Positions 49,501 through 55,426 of a DNA stretch of 64,000 bases are shown here, one piece after another. The DNA comes from Blastobasis lacticolella. Taxonomy: Eukaryota; Arthropoda; Insecta; Lepidoptera; Blastobasidae. A program made the translations under genes and the position numbers. Every line of letters begins with the position of its first letter. Within the stretch, counting starts at the first letter, position 1. Location of the stretch: assembly GCA_905147135.1 (NCBI GenBank), contig LR990067.1, positions 5,642,001-5,706,000 on the forward strand. Direction: 5' to 3'. The notes under the pieces were generated by a model that searched no databases, had not been told where the DNA came from, and worked only from the letters and a program-made list of their open reading frames with translations.

Positions 49501-52500
49501 GTACACATTTACAGGTAATCATTATGAACCTTTACTGCACTGTCATGTAGGAATTTAAATATGAATTAAATCACTTTTTGGACACTAGTTCCACTTTATT
49601 ATACAAATTTTATTAAATTTCAACCGGTTTCCAATTACTTTATCTTCATCAGAAATTTACATACATAAAACTAAGTATTAATTATTATACATAACCAAAG
49701 GTTTGGTAATAGGTATACCTAATAATAGTATTTATTATATTTAACAAAAACTTCCTATCTCTCCCCAATCCCAGAGGACCGACCCTACCAGCGTCCGGAC
49801 CGGCCCGGACCGGACCGTCCGGTCCCTCCCGGACAGTACTTGCCCGAAGCGGACCGACGGTACTGGGACCAACTGTACCGCGATGGACCGCAAGCCTACT
49901 ACGACCGCTACGGGAATCCTTTGCCTGGTAAGATGTTTACCAGTTAATGAATGGGCTGCCTGTGAAGTGAAATCGACCATTTCCTCAATGGGCCACCTTA
50001 TGGAAAGTGGTCAGCAATGACTATGAAGTTTAGCAACAGTAGGATTTCATATTCATATTCATTTATTCATAGTAAATATTTTACATCGTCATATCAATAT
50101 ACATTAAGTTATAATTATTAATTTTAATAATTATAAGATGAATTCTTCAAAATAAAATAACCATGTCGATATAAACTAAATAAAATTATTCATAAATAGC
50201 ATAGCAGTAAATTAAATTAATGTCAATTTGAATATCAAAATAATGTCAATATAAGAATTTAAGATTATTATGAATGTGTTGCCCACCTCTAAAACCCTGG
50301 GTCATGTTGCTCTGGTAACAAATAGGCAAATACAAAGGCCCTCCACTGCCTGTGGAGCATTGGAAACTGGAGTCTACTTACTTACCGGTACCGGGTTTGG
50401 ATCCCACTGCGGCCATGTACCAATGACTCTTTTCTGAGTTATGTACATTATAGTTGAATTCTAGCCGATGCTCTTACGTTGATGGAAAACGTCGTGATGA
50501 AACCCGCTTATTTAGACGACTAATGTGTAGCCATCCAATCTGGGCAGGTTCCTCTAGTAGCAGGGTCACGGAGGTCAAATGGCATTCGCCATACTGTAAT
50601 TAGCTTCACTGTAAAATATGCCAAATCCTGGATTTTGGTCAAGGCGAACCCCGGGCAAGATGGCCGTATGGTGTCCGGCAGAGTAGAATAGCACCAACCC
50701 CTTATACTCGTGGGTGTCGTACAAGGCGACTAATGTTTTGGAGGCAAAAGATCAAGAGTCTCCGTAGTCTGGAAAATGGGCAGCAGTATTTTCCATTGTT
50801 ATATTTAAACACTGCGATCTCCAACCCGCCTGCCAAGCGTGGAGATTATGGCAATAACCTCCCCTTTCGTGGGAGAGGCCCTAAGTCTTGCAGTGGACTG
50901 TTACGGGCTGCGATGATGAACCCCGGGCGAGAGCACAACCAAGACATTAACGCCAAGATGATTTTTTTTATTAAGCCACCTGTGAAGTGAAGTCGACCAT
51001 TTCCTTTATACAGCGTTCTTTTTTGTTAGGACTTTATAGGGATATCTGGACCCATAGGGCCTATCTTCCCTTCCATCATCCAGAAGAAAATACACAAGCC
51101 TAGGCTACGCTATTTTTGGCAAAATTTTACAGTAAACAATTTTTCCAATGATTTATTTTTAGGAAAACTAATTTGAAAAAATTCGGAAAATAACCCATCA
51201 CTGCCTCCACTGCCAAAGACACGGTTCCTATCGAACCTTGAAAACTGGAGACTCACAGGCACTTTAACTATTTACCGATGCAACATTTTCTTCGCAGGCT
51301 ACACCAGAGTCCCGATGTCCAACCGCCCCCACATAAAGTACCACCACACTGAACCGCCTGCTGGCAGCGGGTGGGTGCTAGTGCCCCCACCGGAGGGGGA
51401 AGTGAACCCCCCTATGCCAGGTGGACTTGGTGTACCGAGGTGAGATTCCTTTTTATACCACTGGGATGGCAAACAAGCTTACGGCCTGCCTGATGGTAAG
51501 CAGTCACCGCAGCCTATTGACGTTTGCAATATCTTGATTCATCCTACATAATATTATAATTAGCGACTCGGCTATTAATGCCATACGAATAAATAAATAA
51601 TTAAATTCTACATATTAATGCTAATATCATACTTATAACAGGTACTATCAATCATGGTTTGTAAATATTTTTTCATTTGCTTTAACTTAGTTAGTGTTTT
51701 TGTTTGTGTGTTTCTATGATATGGCACCTTCTTGAATTTGCTTTACCATCAGCTTTCCGGATGACTGGTAGATATAGCTATGAAGCTTTAAGTCCGCCGT
51801 TGTCCGTAAAAGCGTATTAAGTTTAAAAATTACGTTTTTTTAGTCATAGAGGGTTTATTGTCCAGAACCGAACCGAACGATCTAAAGTAGTAGAAAATAC
51901 CAATACAGTTTTCTTCTTACCTCTTCTGTTACTAACTGCTGGTTTGTGAATATTATGTTCAATTGACTTACATATTTAATTTAGGAAATGTTGAATTAAT
52001 TATTGACTGTAGTATCCAGTATATTAAAGACTTAGAAGTATGGCTCTACATTTCATCTGGGGGTCTAAAAAGGCCATATTACCATTTAATATTATTATTC
52101 ATATTAGAATGCCACAAACTTATCTGATCCAGTGACCAATACTGGAACTAAGTGACGTCATTTTGAGTCATCATGTCAATATCAACAATAGCGACGCTGC
52201 GGATAAGTTTGTGATAATATGAATAATTAATTCACGTTTTATTGATTATTGTTAAATTACAAGTCAACTACAGTATAATCATATAACTTAAACTAGATGT
52301 TTAACCCACTCTTTGCCATTCCCGGTGCAAAGGTGCCCATAACACTAGCAGCGTTGCTGAATGGCGATGGACAGCCTCTGCAACAGGAATGACCCAGTTC
52401 TAGTTTAAGTTATGTGACGAAGTTATACGGATCTAGTTTTAAGTTTTCATTTTGACTATGTAAAATATGTTTCTTAACAAATTAGTTATTATATACTTAC

Positions 52501-53815
52501 TATTTTTGTAATATGATAATAAAACAATTAAAATATTTAAATATATTGTATAATCATATTATGAAATACTAATGTGGCCTTTTTAGATCCCCTGATCATA
52601 TTAACGCAGTTTAATAATAAACATCGATCCCTAATCCAACGAAAACTAATGACAAATTCTAATAAACTTTTCTTCAGGTACTGGCCAGTAGCATACCTCC
52701 ACAAAGGCCCGCCACCTAACATGACATACTTCCGCTACAACGAAACAGATGCTCCTACCACAACCCAAAGATACGACTACCGACCCCCAGCCCCACCCCC
52801 ACGAGACCAACCCCCAGTACAATTCATCAAAACTGACCCGGACAAACCTAACGGCAACAATATAGACAATACCAAAAACCATAGAGACGAGAAGAACAGA
52901 AACATTAACAATGTCACTGAAGACGTCTTCCAAATAGATCTTTCGAAGGTAGATACAACTACTACCACAACTGTGAAGCCTCAAATAAAGGAAACCTCAA
53001 CAGAGCCTATAATTGTACTACAAAAAGAGAAACCAGAAAACATGAGTGTAAAAGTAGAAGCACCTAAACCGGAAAATGTTAAAGTCGATACAGATTTAGA
53101 CAAAATAAAAGGCATAGATGGTAAAATCGACGACTTCACCGGTTCTATAGAAGTGCTCGACATAAAAGACGCAGAAAAGGGAGACAAGATACCGGACTTA
53201 AAAACTCTTGAAGCTGAAGAGAGACAGATTGAGGCTATAGGTAGGCTATTGGCTTCTAGGCGTGGCGGTAAGCTTGTCCTAGAAAAACGATCACAGAAAG
53301 ACTTGGAAACTAAAAGTATAGCGGTAGACAGAGAAGCGACAGAATTCGATTTTGGGAACAAATATCCGAACGCAGAAAGACGGGGCAAAATCCAAAGAGT
53401 GACTAAGGATGATATAGAAAAGGAGAGAAATATAGACAAGAGCCTTGAAGTGAGTGAGACGACATTTGTTCGACCTCCAAGGGTTTTGAGTACAACAGAA
53501 AATATACGCAAAGCAATTATAAATGGAAAAGTGTTCTATGATGCTACAATAAGAGAGCAAAGAGATATATTCTCAAATTCTACTCGGAAATCTAAATCTC
53601 TTCGTCCTCTGGAAGATTCTAGAGCTCCATCTATCTTCCAGAATGCTACTTATGGGAAGAAGAAGATAGTAAGAGCTAGAAATGTTGTGAACCCTGTTAG
53701 GAAGGTGAGGAGAGTGTATAGAAGGAAATATAACCCGGACGAAGTGAGAAGGAGACTGTTGGACAGAGAAAAGAATGCGAAAGAGCAGAGAGAGTTAATG
53801 TCAAAAATGTTTTAG
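19410..53815 (+). CDS. Unit B: secreted multi-PAN-domain matrix-type protein, 18 exons, 1391 aa
   Basis: Eighteen exons (19410-19500, 24429-24567, 31444-31775, 32842-33222, 33893-34031, 34348-34499, 39996-40134, 41037-41221, 41890-42025, 42661-42825, 44115-44206, 45135-45641, 47110-47226, 47986-48052, 48625-48725, 49775-49927, 51298-51439, 52678-53815) splice with matching phases to 4176 nt ending in TAG. Domains by residue: signal peptide 1-20; PAN 32-124; Tyr/Gly/Asp/Arg-rich linker to about 314; PAN 316-400, 413-505 and 521-609; PDSGF-K/R-PGY repeats about 652-819; eight-Cys module 834-894; Pro/acidic stretch to 1012; charged basic tail 1014-1391. There is no transmembrane segment, ZP domain or protease domain. 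PAN domains occur in insect apical matrix proteins such as NompA, so an extracellular scaffold role is inferred. No named orthologue is recognised. Confidence 0.88.
19555..19660 (+). mobile_element. RTE LINE 3' tail fragment between the two exon 1 copies
   Basis: Encodes the recognisable end of an RTE-type reverse transcriptase frame (LTTKDAEDREKWTKKSWKADP) followed by a GATGATGATG tail. Similar fragments lie at 21425-21680 and 58690-58930. It is not visible between copy 2 and the third remnant, so it probably inserted after the duplication. Confidence 0.75.
19984..20074 (+). CDS. Duplicate of unit B exon 1 (alternative first exon or relic)
   Basis: The 91 coding bases and the GTATGT donor are identical to 19410-19500, offset by 574 bp. 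Only one base differs across the shared 140-nt block (19361-19500 versus 19935-20074). It could splice to 24429 just as exon 1 does. No TATA/initiator pair is obvious before it, so its use would need a second promoter. It cannot be an internal exon in the same transcript without an acceptor. A change at 19944 adds one further upstream ATG. Confidence 0.55.
20543..20798 (-). mobile_element. tRNA-Gly-headed SINE (family G)
   Basis: Right end in reverse is tgagtggttcagtggtcaac then tctgccacgc and a gggttcgattcccggccggg B box, matching tRNA-Gly(GCC). The body has gctaagcttgtgttatggg and the tail is (AAAT)n. It splits the third exon 1 remnant. Confidence 0.88.
21425..21680 (+). mobile_element. RTE-type LINE 3' end
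   Basis: Frame reads LRWYGHVLCRPQGYVENRCL ... DAEDRAKWRRMSRKADPGRS, the typical carboxyl end of RTE reverse transcriptases, then taataaacgctaggatgatg tail. 5'-truncated, so not active. Confidence 0.85.
21676..21970 (+). mobile_element. SINE family B next to an RTE tail
   Basis: Diverged copy with agaatagcaccaaccccttac and aataacctcccctttcgtgg blocks. It begins within the (GAT)n end of the preceding LINE fragment. Confidence 0.8.
22428..22660. mobile_element. Inverted-repeat element (ggctggagc family), copy 1
   Basis: Left arm acgattcgttttggctggag, right arm agctccagccaattcggagc; both arms also carry gatactaa/ttagtatc blocks. Copy 2 is at 58433-58653. Confidence 0.8.
23237..23675 (+). mobile_element. 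LINE ORF2 end with inverted tail fragments
   Basis: Frame MRTAKEWNALPASVFPDQCN stops soon after. The tail block atctcacctgatggtaagtg at 23277 recurs inverted at 23610-23640. A related copy, reversed, is at 48868-49075. Confidence 0.7.
24060..24175 (+). mobile_element. LINE tail scrap
   Basis: gatgccgaagtggaggacaa and gcggaccctagcagaagatg match the DAEDRAKW...KADP end of RTE copies, then an AATGATAATGATAATG tail. Confidence 0.6.
24429..24567 (+). CDS. Unit B exon 2: first half of PAN domain 1
   Basis: 139-nt exon, ctccacag acceptor, GTAAGA donor, phases 1 to 2. It encodes CFRRVLAGRR...VVPCEALEDCRRECATERRFHCESFNY. Much higher GC than its surroundings. The same length and the same cysteine pattern return in exons 5 and 7. 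Confidence 0.9.
24620..24866 (+). mobile_element. SINE family B just after exon 2
   Basis: Starts about 50 bp past the exon 2 donor with gccgtgtggtgtccggcaga. Long open frames across the exon and this SINE are artefacts of read-through. Confidence 0.85.
24981..25428 (+). mobile_element. SINE family A preceded by a different tRNA-like head
   Basis: 25102-25428 is a family A copy. The preceding 24981-25050 is a separate tRNA-like block (caagtggttagagcgtcag ... ggttcgagtctcatcc), so the two heads are in tandem. Confidence 0.75.
27608..27950. mobile_element. 5'-truncated SINE A (minus) inside an RTE LINE tail (plus)
   Basis: 27685-27914 is a minus-strand SINE A body lacking its tRNA head. It splits an RTE tail: tattgaagatcgggccaaa before it and tattgaagatcggacaaag after it form a diverged target duplication. 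Confidence 0.8.
28226..28550 (+). mobile_element. SINE family A
   Basis: Full head and body, with a small tail deletion (the gggccctcgcgcgag portion is missing before attaacgccaagatga). Imperfect direct repeats (actagtgtcaa and actaatatcaa) flank it. Confidence 0.85.
29043..29180 (+). mobile_element. LINE 3' end with (GAT)n tail
   Basis: Frame RWTDDLVKIAGNRWMRKAQD followed by PLWRSLGEAY and gatatgatgatgatgatga. Typical of lepidopteran RTE-like tails; 5'-truncated. Confidence 0.8.
29423..29795 (+). repeat. Interspersed repeat with an AT-rich insert
   Basis: ggtggtaggactctgtcaag to gtcactgcgtagtgaaaaaa. Matches 31095-31345 but contains an extra AT-rich block at about 29515-29595. Tail-only pieces at 21975-22105, 30305-30375 and 46275-46370. 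Confidence 0.7.
30807..31033 (+). mobile_element. SINE family B
   Basis: gccgcgtggtgttcggctga start, gcagcgttttccattgttat middle, cctcccctttcgtggcctaa end. Tail eroded. Confidence 0.8.
31095..31345 (+). repeat. Interspersed repeat, shorter copy
   Basis: ggtggtagaactctgcaaag to ttatccctgcgtagaataat; ends about 100 bp before exon 3. Confidence 0.7.
31444..31775 (+). CDS. Unit B exon 3: second half of PAN domain 1 and start of linker
   Basis: 332-nt exon after ccattccag; donor GTGAGT. Starting R-MDLAFRAKGLCEMM, it supplies the fifth and sixth PAN cysteines (KGLC, LEPHC), then a polar Gly/Arg/Asp/Tyr linker (WHGGRFGGDEDRRYPGRGRY). Intron 2 before it is the longest in the gene (about 6.9 kb). 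Confidence 0.88.
31941..32065. repeat. Interspersed repeat with inverted ends
   Basis: tgaattaaatcact at left and agtgatttaattca at right, with ttgcaaccggtttcgaatt inside. Partner at 49560-49680. Confidence 0.75.
32505..32810 (+). mobile_element. LINE 3' tail before exon 4
   Basis: ccatcagctgtccggttgac and aagctctaagtccgctgttg match 51720-51835 and, more weakly, 18565-18680. Ends about 30 bp before the exon 4 acceptor. Confidence 0.65.
32842..33222 (+). CDS. Unit B exon 4: Tyr/Gly/Asn-rich linker
   Basis: 381-nt exon after attacaaag; donor GTATGT; phases 1 to 1, so it could be skipped without a frame shift. Residues 189-314 have no cysteine and are rich in Tyr, Gly, Asn and Trp (YGGVYGGYGTYYKNRNDYH), ending in an acidic ILEIEDRSNSEDDLVQ. 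The composition resembles cross-linkable matrix linkers; function unproven. Confidence 0.85.
33275..33839 (-). mobile_element. Two SINE A copies in direct tandem within intron 4
   Basis: 33275-33466 (truncated) and 33489-33839 (with head). Both carry the private variant gtcctggatatgctttcgc and both are bordered by taatataa-type DNA, so they probably arose by segmental duplication rather than two insertions. Confidence 0.8.
33893..34031 (+). CDS. Unit B exon 5: first half of PAN domain 2
   Basis: 139-nt exon after tatttcag; donor GTATGT. It completes an Asp codon then encodes CSSKRRPGMSLGSGAIRRAL...VVECEAACFNEREFKCVSYSY. The acceptor lies about 54 bp downstream of the head of a SINE (33489-33839). 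A minus-strand open frame over it (33898-34188) is a shadow. Confidence 0.9.
34348..34499 (+). CDS. Unit B exon 6: second half of PAN domain 2
   Basis: 152-nt exon after cttcacag; donor GTAAGT; phases 2 to 1. It encodes YSTEHGSDNCFLSERPYRG...QHQGCSAVSRKPWIESG, supplying the two C-terminal PAN cysteines. Its 3' part has a shortened copy immediately downstream (34544-34620). Confidence 0.9.
34544..34620 (+). pseudogene. Partial duplicate of exon 6 and its donor (pseudo-exon)
   Basis: Repeats exon 6 from gtcagct (34414) through its donor and flanking intron, but lacks the stretch coding Ala-Met-Pro-Gln-His...Ser-Arg. It carries its own GTAAGC donor at 34588. Extending exon 6 to that donor meets a TGA in frame (GTC AGC TGA), so it is not expected to code. 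Confidence 0.75.
34630..34997 (+). mobile_element. SINE family A, full length with 13-bp target duplication
   Basis: Complete head, body and tail, the tail including acaaccgggacattaacacc. Bounded by tctagtgtctgta at 34617-34629 and 34998-35010. It inserted into the duplicated exon 6 flank, so it is younger than that duplication. Confidence 0.9.
35040..35720 (+). mobile_element. LINE 3' fragments
   Basis: 35040-35300 matches 10330-10755. 35330-35435 carries part of the inverted-repeat family at 58433-58653. 35555-35720 encodes LPEEVFPGEYNMEFFKK and the gcaacgcgtgggtgatgcc tail. Confidence 0.7.
36640..38070. mobile_element. Foldback-type element with about 500-bp palindromic arms
   Basis: Arms 36955-37464 and 37472-38005 are inverted copies around a 7-nt loop (gagtgtagataa / ttatctacactc). 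Landmarks: ctggaagtaagctgcgagtc left and its reverse at right. Further partial arms flank at 36690-36900 and 38006-38070. Confidence 0.85.
38266..38485 (-). mobile_element. SINE family A, 5'-truncated
   Basis: Tail and body only; the tRNA-like head is missing, and the copy ends at gtaagagcatcggtt followed by AT-rich DNA. Confidence 0.85.
39057..39314 (+). mobile_element. SINE family B with 12-bp target duplication
   Basis: Complete copy bounded by atgcggtcaacc at 39045-39056 and 39315-39326. Confidence 0.9.
39425..39580 (-). mobile_element. 5S-like repeat, reverse diverged copy
   Basis: cttaaagtacgaaacggtta then cccatcccgttctcgg. Weaker than the other two. Confidence 0.5.
39825..39980 (+). 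repeat. Triplicated LINE-tail unit abutting the exon 7 acceptor
   Basis: Three successive units of about 52 bp each contain caggtggcccgc or a variant (39850, 39900, 39950) and a gtgaccactttccat-like block. The last ends tgtctatgacataaaaaa, 11 bp before the AG. Confidence 0.85.
39996..40134 (+). CDS. Unit B exon 7: first half of PAN domain 3
   Basis: 139-nt exon after cctgttccag; donor GTAAGA; phases 1 to 2. It encodes ECFWHVRSGTAIGGNAVRAA...CEAECIRAHAFFCRGLSF. The acceptor follows directly on a repeat tail (39825-39980, three copies of a CCATCAGGTGGCCCGC-type unit), so its polypyrimidine tract is poor and partly repeat-derived. Confidence 0.88.
40592..40848 (-). mobile_element. 257-bp inverted-repeat element, copy 2
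   Basis: Same length and terminal repeats, opposite orientation, few differences from copy 3. In intron 7. Confidence 0.9.
41037..41221 (+). CDS. Unit B exon 8: second half of PAN domain 3
   Basis: 185-nt exon after ttaccttccag; donor GTGAGT preferred over an overlapping GTGGTG three bases earlier, both in the same phase. It encodes FDPPTIGDDLENCILTSSPP...GNYGRGCEPALYDDLVQKESG. Two cysteines complete the six-cysteine PAN set. Confidence 0.88.
41405..41568. repeat. Interspersed repeat with inverted ends (aaacttatctgatcc family)
   Basis: ctaaaaaggccacattaat, ccacaaacttatctgatcc and cagataagtttgtggc. The same sequence occurs at 52056-52230. Confidence 0.75.
41890..42025 (+). CDS. Unit B exon 9: first half of PAN domain 4
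   Basis: 136-nt exon after ctcatccag; donor GTGAGT; phases 1 to 2. It encodes ECYLQYDNAAKLIGSAVRGA...ACAAACTNAPFRCLSFSY. High GC. An irregular AACATA-type simple repeat (42030-42240) starts within a few bases of the donor. Confidence 0.9.
42030..42240. repeat. Irregular AACATA/CATACA simple repeat after exon 9
   Basis: Alternating aacata, catgac and tataac hexamers begin 5 bp past the exon 9 donor. Ends before a (GAAA)n LINE tail at 42255-42290. Confidence 0.8.
42311..42588 (-). mobile_element. SINE family A with internal deletion
   Basis: Tail, body and head present but the segment carrying ccctcaccgtaagagcatc is deleted. Imperfect flanking repeats (cacaccatgacacaa and cacaccacaacacaa). 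It ends about 70 bp before exon 10. Confidence 0.85.
42661..42825 (+). CDS. Unit B exon 10: second half of PAN domain 4
   Basis: 165-nt exon after atatcttccag; phases 2 to 2, donor GTAAGT. It encodes NNAPPDVDNCLLSEIRLFDL...DLFNGQCWRKVHGKGEYE. It departs from the other PAN second-half exons by ending in phase 2, consistent with exon 11 having been split from it. Confidence 0.88.
43513..43635 (-). mobile_element. 5S-like repeat, reverse copy
   Basis: Shares acgagtggcgagctcgttgc and caaagtacgaaacggtcacc with the reverse of 62150-62260. Confidence 0.6.
43638..43858. mobile_element. Inverted-repeat element (ctctgttgccaac family), copy 1
   Basis: Left end gttatttatctaactctgt-type and right end caacagcattacgtaattag; inner arms gaaattgttactttt pair with aaagtaacaatttc. 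Confidence 0.82.
44115..44206 (+). CDS. Unit B exon 11: short Pro-rich linker
   Basis: 92-nt exon after ctcatcag; donor GTAAGT; phases 2 to 1. It encodes EPVQELPHPISPPVIPHRET then a Pro-rich end. Supported mainly by exact phase agreement with exons 10 and 12 and by composition matching the Pro-rich exon that follows. Confidence 0.8.
44754..44962. mobile_element. Inverted-repeat element, copy 2
   Basis: Ends gtaggctaattacgtaact and acgtaattagcctac; same inner arms. A half copy is at 47581-47668. Confidence 0.85.
44985..45080. mobile_element. SINE family A scrap before exon 12
   Basis: A minus-oriented body piece (ctgaccagtttggatcatgg) runs straight into a plus-oriented tail piece (aacgccaagatgatta), a rearranged remnant. 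Confidence 0.65.
45135..45641 (+). CDS. Unit B exon 12: PDSGF-K/R-PGY repeat region
   Basis: 507-nt exon after cttatccgcag; donor GTAAGT; phases 1 to 1. Residues 652-819 are Pro/Gly/Tyr-rich. The core has five or more 11-12 residue units of the form PDSGF(K/R)PGY. A SINE scrap ends about 50 bp before the acceptor. Open frames through the upstream intron (from 44969) do not represent a start. The composition echoes the unit A linker. Confidence 0.88.
45642..47109 (+). other. Unit B intron 12
   Basis: AT-rich. Contains a tail scrap (46275-46370), the short inverted-repeat element and a (TTTC)n LINE tail (about 46990-47058). 45642-46270 shows nothing recognisable. Confidence 0.55.
46382..46492. 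mobile_element. Inverted-repeat element, copy 3
   Basis: Shortest copy (about 110 bp), nearly all arm, able to form a long hairpin in intron 12. Confidence 0.85.
47110..47226 (+). CDS. Unit B exon 13: first part of eight-cysteine module
   Basis: 117-nt exon after cctttccag; donor GTAAGT; phases 1 to 1. It encodes KSSWRHYTVSGFPCRKGTTC then AQNQVAGHWACEPEGGEVG, with Cys 834, 840 and 851. Confidence 0.88.
47986..48052 (+). CDS. Unit B exon 14: middle of eight-cysteine module
   Basis: 67-nt exon after attccatccag; donor GTAAGG; phases 1 to 2. It encodes SWDYCCAPSHRCGYSEGFHKP (Cys 864, 865, 871) and the first two bases of Trp881. Confidence 0.88.
48098..48205 (+). mobile_element. SINE family A head only
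   Basis: tRNA-like head (tggccgagcggttaaggtatccg) plus the ctttttttctgagtgatggg start of the body, then unrelated DNA. Not a tRNA gene: the B box is altered and the SINE body follows. Confidence 0.75.
48625..48725 (+). CDS. Unit B exon 15: end of eight-cysteine module
   Basis: 101-nt exon after gaacaaacag; donor GTAAGT; phases 2 to 1. It encodes W-CYVGQSQDQWRPCSEKYY then a His/Pro-rich end (Cys 882, 894). PWCYVG...QWRPC loosely resembles the WCY...C end of kringle or fibronectin type II folds, but the overall spacing does not fit either, so no family is assigned. Confidence 0.88.
48868..49075 (-). mobile_element. LINE tail, relative of 23237-23675
   Basis: Shares ctaggcatttgaccgccatc, cattcactctagtcttg and cgtctagattataatgatcag with the earlier copy. 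Confidence 0.7.
49226..49483 (+). mobile_element. SINE family B
   Basis: Full copy ending ctgtgatgatgatga; a short aagttgt repeat flanks it. Confidence 0.85.
49560..49680. repeat. Interspersed repeat, partner of 31941-32065
   Basis: gaattaaatcactttttgga, ctagttccactttattatac and ttcaaccggtttccaatta. Confidence 0.7.
49775..49927 (+). CDS. Unit B exon 16: Pro/Arg/Asp-rich segment
   Basis: 153-nt exon after caatcccag; donor GTAAGA; phases 1 to 1. It encodes EDRPYQRPDRPGPDRPVPPG then a Tyr/Asp/Arg-rich stretch ending DRYGNPLPG. High GC in an AT-rich neighbourhood. Confidence 0.87.
49985..50385 (-). mobile_element. LINE tail split by an AT-rich insertion
   Basis: 49985-50035 (ggccaccttatggaaagtgg) and 50277-50385 (gttgcccacctctaaaaccc) are consecutive parts of one reverse tail. 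50036-50276 between them is an AT-rich insertion (cattcatattcatttattc). Confidence 0.65.
50385..50968 (+). mobile_element. SINE A interrupted by a nested SINE B
   Basis: SINE A occupies 50385-50656 and 50918-50968. The gap is a (GAT)n-tailed SINE B (50657-50917) bounded by exact 11-bp target copies GAACCCCGGGC at 50646-50656 and 50918-50928. SINE B is therefore the younger insertion. Confidence 0.92.
51298..51439 (+). CDS. Unit B exon 17: Pro-rich segment
   Basis: 142-nt exon after cttcgcag; donor GTGAGA; phases 1 to 2. It encodes YTRVPMSNRPHIKYHHTEPP then GSGWVLVPPPEGEVNPPMPG. Flanked on both sides within 100 bp by LINE-tail scraps (51180-51270 and 51465-51530). Confidence 0.86.
51600..51835 (+). 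mobile_element. LINE 3' tail in intron 17
   Basis: ccatcagctttccggatgac and gctttaagtccgccgttgtc blocks; partner of 32505-32810. Confidence 0.65.
52056..52594. mobile_element. Inverted-end element upstream of the last exon
   Basis: Left end gggtctaaaaaggccatatt pairs with aatgtggcctttttagatcc at 52571-52590. The interior includes the 41405-41568 repeat and extra AT-rich DNA. Confidence 0.65.
52678..53815 (+). CDS. Unit B exon 18: charged C-terminal tail and stop
   Basis: 1138-nt terminal exon after tttcttcag, ending TTT TAG. It starts R-YWPVAYLHKGPPPNMTYFRY, then Pro-rich (PPAPPPRDQPP), Asn/Thr-rich, and a long Lys/Glu/Asp-rich helical-looking section with no cysteine. The last 60 residues are strongly basic (KKKIVRARNVV, VRKVRRVYRRKY) and several dibasic sites could be convertase targets. 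The upstream open frame (from 52574) is intron. Confidence 0.9.
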
Positions 53816-53942
53816 TAGAGTTGCAAGGATTTAGAATATGAACCATTAGTAAAGTAATGAAGATAAAAATTATTATTTTTAAGAACTTTTATACATGACC
53901 AATATATTTAAGAATATATAATTATCAACTTAGTAGGTATAA

Positions 53943-53948
53943 AATAAA
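53943..53948 (+). terminator. Poly(A) signal of unit B
   Basis: First AATAAA after the stop, about 128 nt downstream. The DNA between the stop and this signal contains no repeat, consistent with a short 3' untranslated region. Confidence 0.7.
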
Positions 53949-55400
53949 TATAATTAATTTAATTTATAATTTTTAAATTAAATTTGGATTGGTGCTTATC
54001 ATTTGTCAGTTTGACTCAAAACTAAATTTTTGTGTTGAATTGACGATGCTTGCAAAACTATTTGGTTAAAATTTAGTATTATATTATGTACTTGCTTAAT
54101 TAAGTACCTATTAAATTGAAATCGATGGTTGTTTGTGATAATTTATAATATGTATTCGTTAATGTGCAATTTTATATTACATTTAAAAAAATCACGAATT
54201 TAGGTAATTATTTCGATTAGGTACTTATGCAATTTTGAAGTTACCATGTAAACGTGTGTCCACCATTTGTAATTTCACTACCAGTTTAAAATATTGAATA
54301 TAGTCGACAAAATATACAAAACGTGTTTTTGTTCTTTCAAATACAAATATCATCCAAACTTCTGTCCATTTTTTTATTTAAATTTTCCTTCACCTTATAA
54401 GCACTTGCCGTTCCTATTTGAAACTAAAAAAAATACAGTACACTAGCTATTGCTCGCGTAAAATTCGGGTAGAGGGTCATCCCATGGGATCTATGGTGAA
54501 CTCCAGAATCAAGTACAGCATAAAATATGTTCGCAAATGATAAATATATTTTCATAACAAGCTTTTATCGCGCGGTATGGTACTCAAGACCATTCCAAAG
54601 AGCCCAAATACGATGGCGATATCATATTGCGTTCAGTAGTTTCTAAGGCCACCTTTCGTCATCATCATCATACCTTGAATATCACCTAGAGGTTACTTAT
54701 TGTATTTTTGGCGGTACAGGGTTAAGGTAGCCGCCAATGTTGGCAAGCGAAGATGGAGAGGTGGAAAAGGGTAATTACCCACCTGGCCGGTTGTGACCAG
54801 GGGACCAAGGATCCGACAATTGATTGTCGGAAGTTGTATATATGCCGCGGAGTTGGCATATTTCGGTAGCGCGATGTAGGACGGCTCAGCGCCATCTATG
54901 TGCGGATGCTTGCCAACCGTGAGTATCGTTGGGTTTCCCCTGTTGGAGCGATAGAGCGATAGATGTCGCTACATATTCATTAGTTCCTATGACCACCGTC
55001 CAACACCATCATGAGACCAGCTCCTTGATACCATAATTATGCATTGTCATCCAGGTTACATAGGCGTACCAAACAGCTCCGGGAATTCGGTAAAATTCGG
55101 TTTGCAAGATTTCCTTCAAACATACATAGTTGTATACTTATAAAAAAAGAAAAGCTTGTAAAAATAGAGTGTACTTCATTTCTCTGACGAACAAGCTACG
55201 ATTATCGCCAATGCGATTTAACAAAACTGCAATGTCATTATACAACTATGTATCTAACTGTGTTAGTCTGTTCGACTTTACAAGACCGCGACGCACGTTA
55301 CTGCGAAAAATCGTTGGTTCGACTCAACTAAGTGTCGACATTACAACAGCCGAAAATACAGATACAGAACATTACTGCTTCGAAACCACTAAGCGTCTAT
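53949..55400. other. Downstream of unit B, no confident gene
   Basis: 53949-54430 is AT-rich. 54440-54480 is a repeat-tail scrap. 54690-54990 is a GC-richer block (ggtagccgccaatgttggca, gcgccatctatgtgcgg) of unknown type. The open frame at 55130-55423 has no family likeness. Confidence 0.5.
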
Positions 55401-55426
55401 ATACTTTACAGCGAAGTATCTAAAGG

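Noticed and set aside
55130..55423. 97-codon plus-strand gene
   Set aside because: No start context, domain or splice signal, and its end runs into a target duplication beside a SINE.
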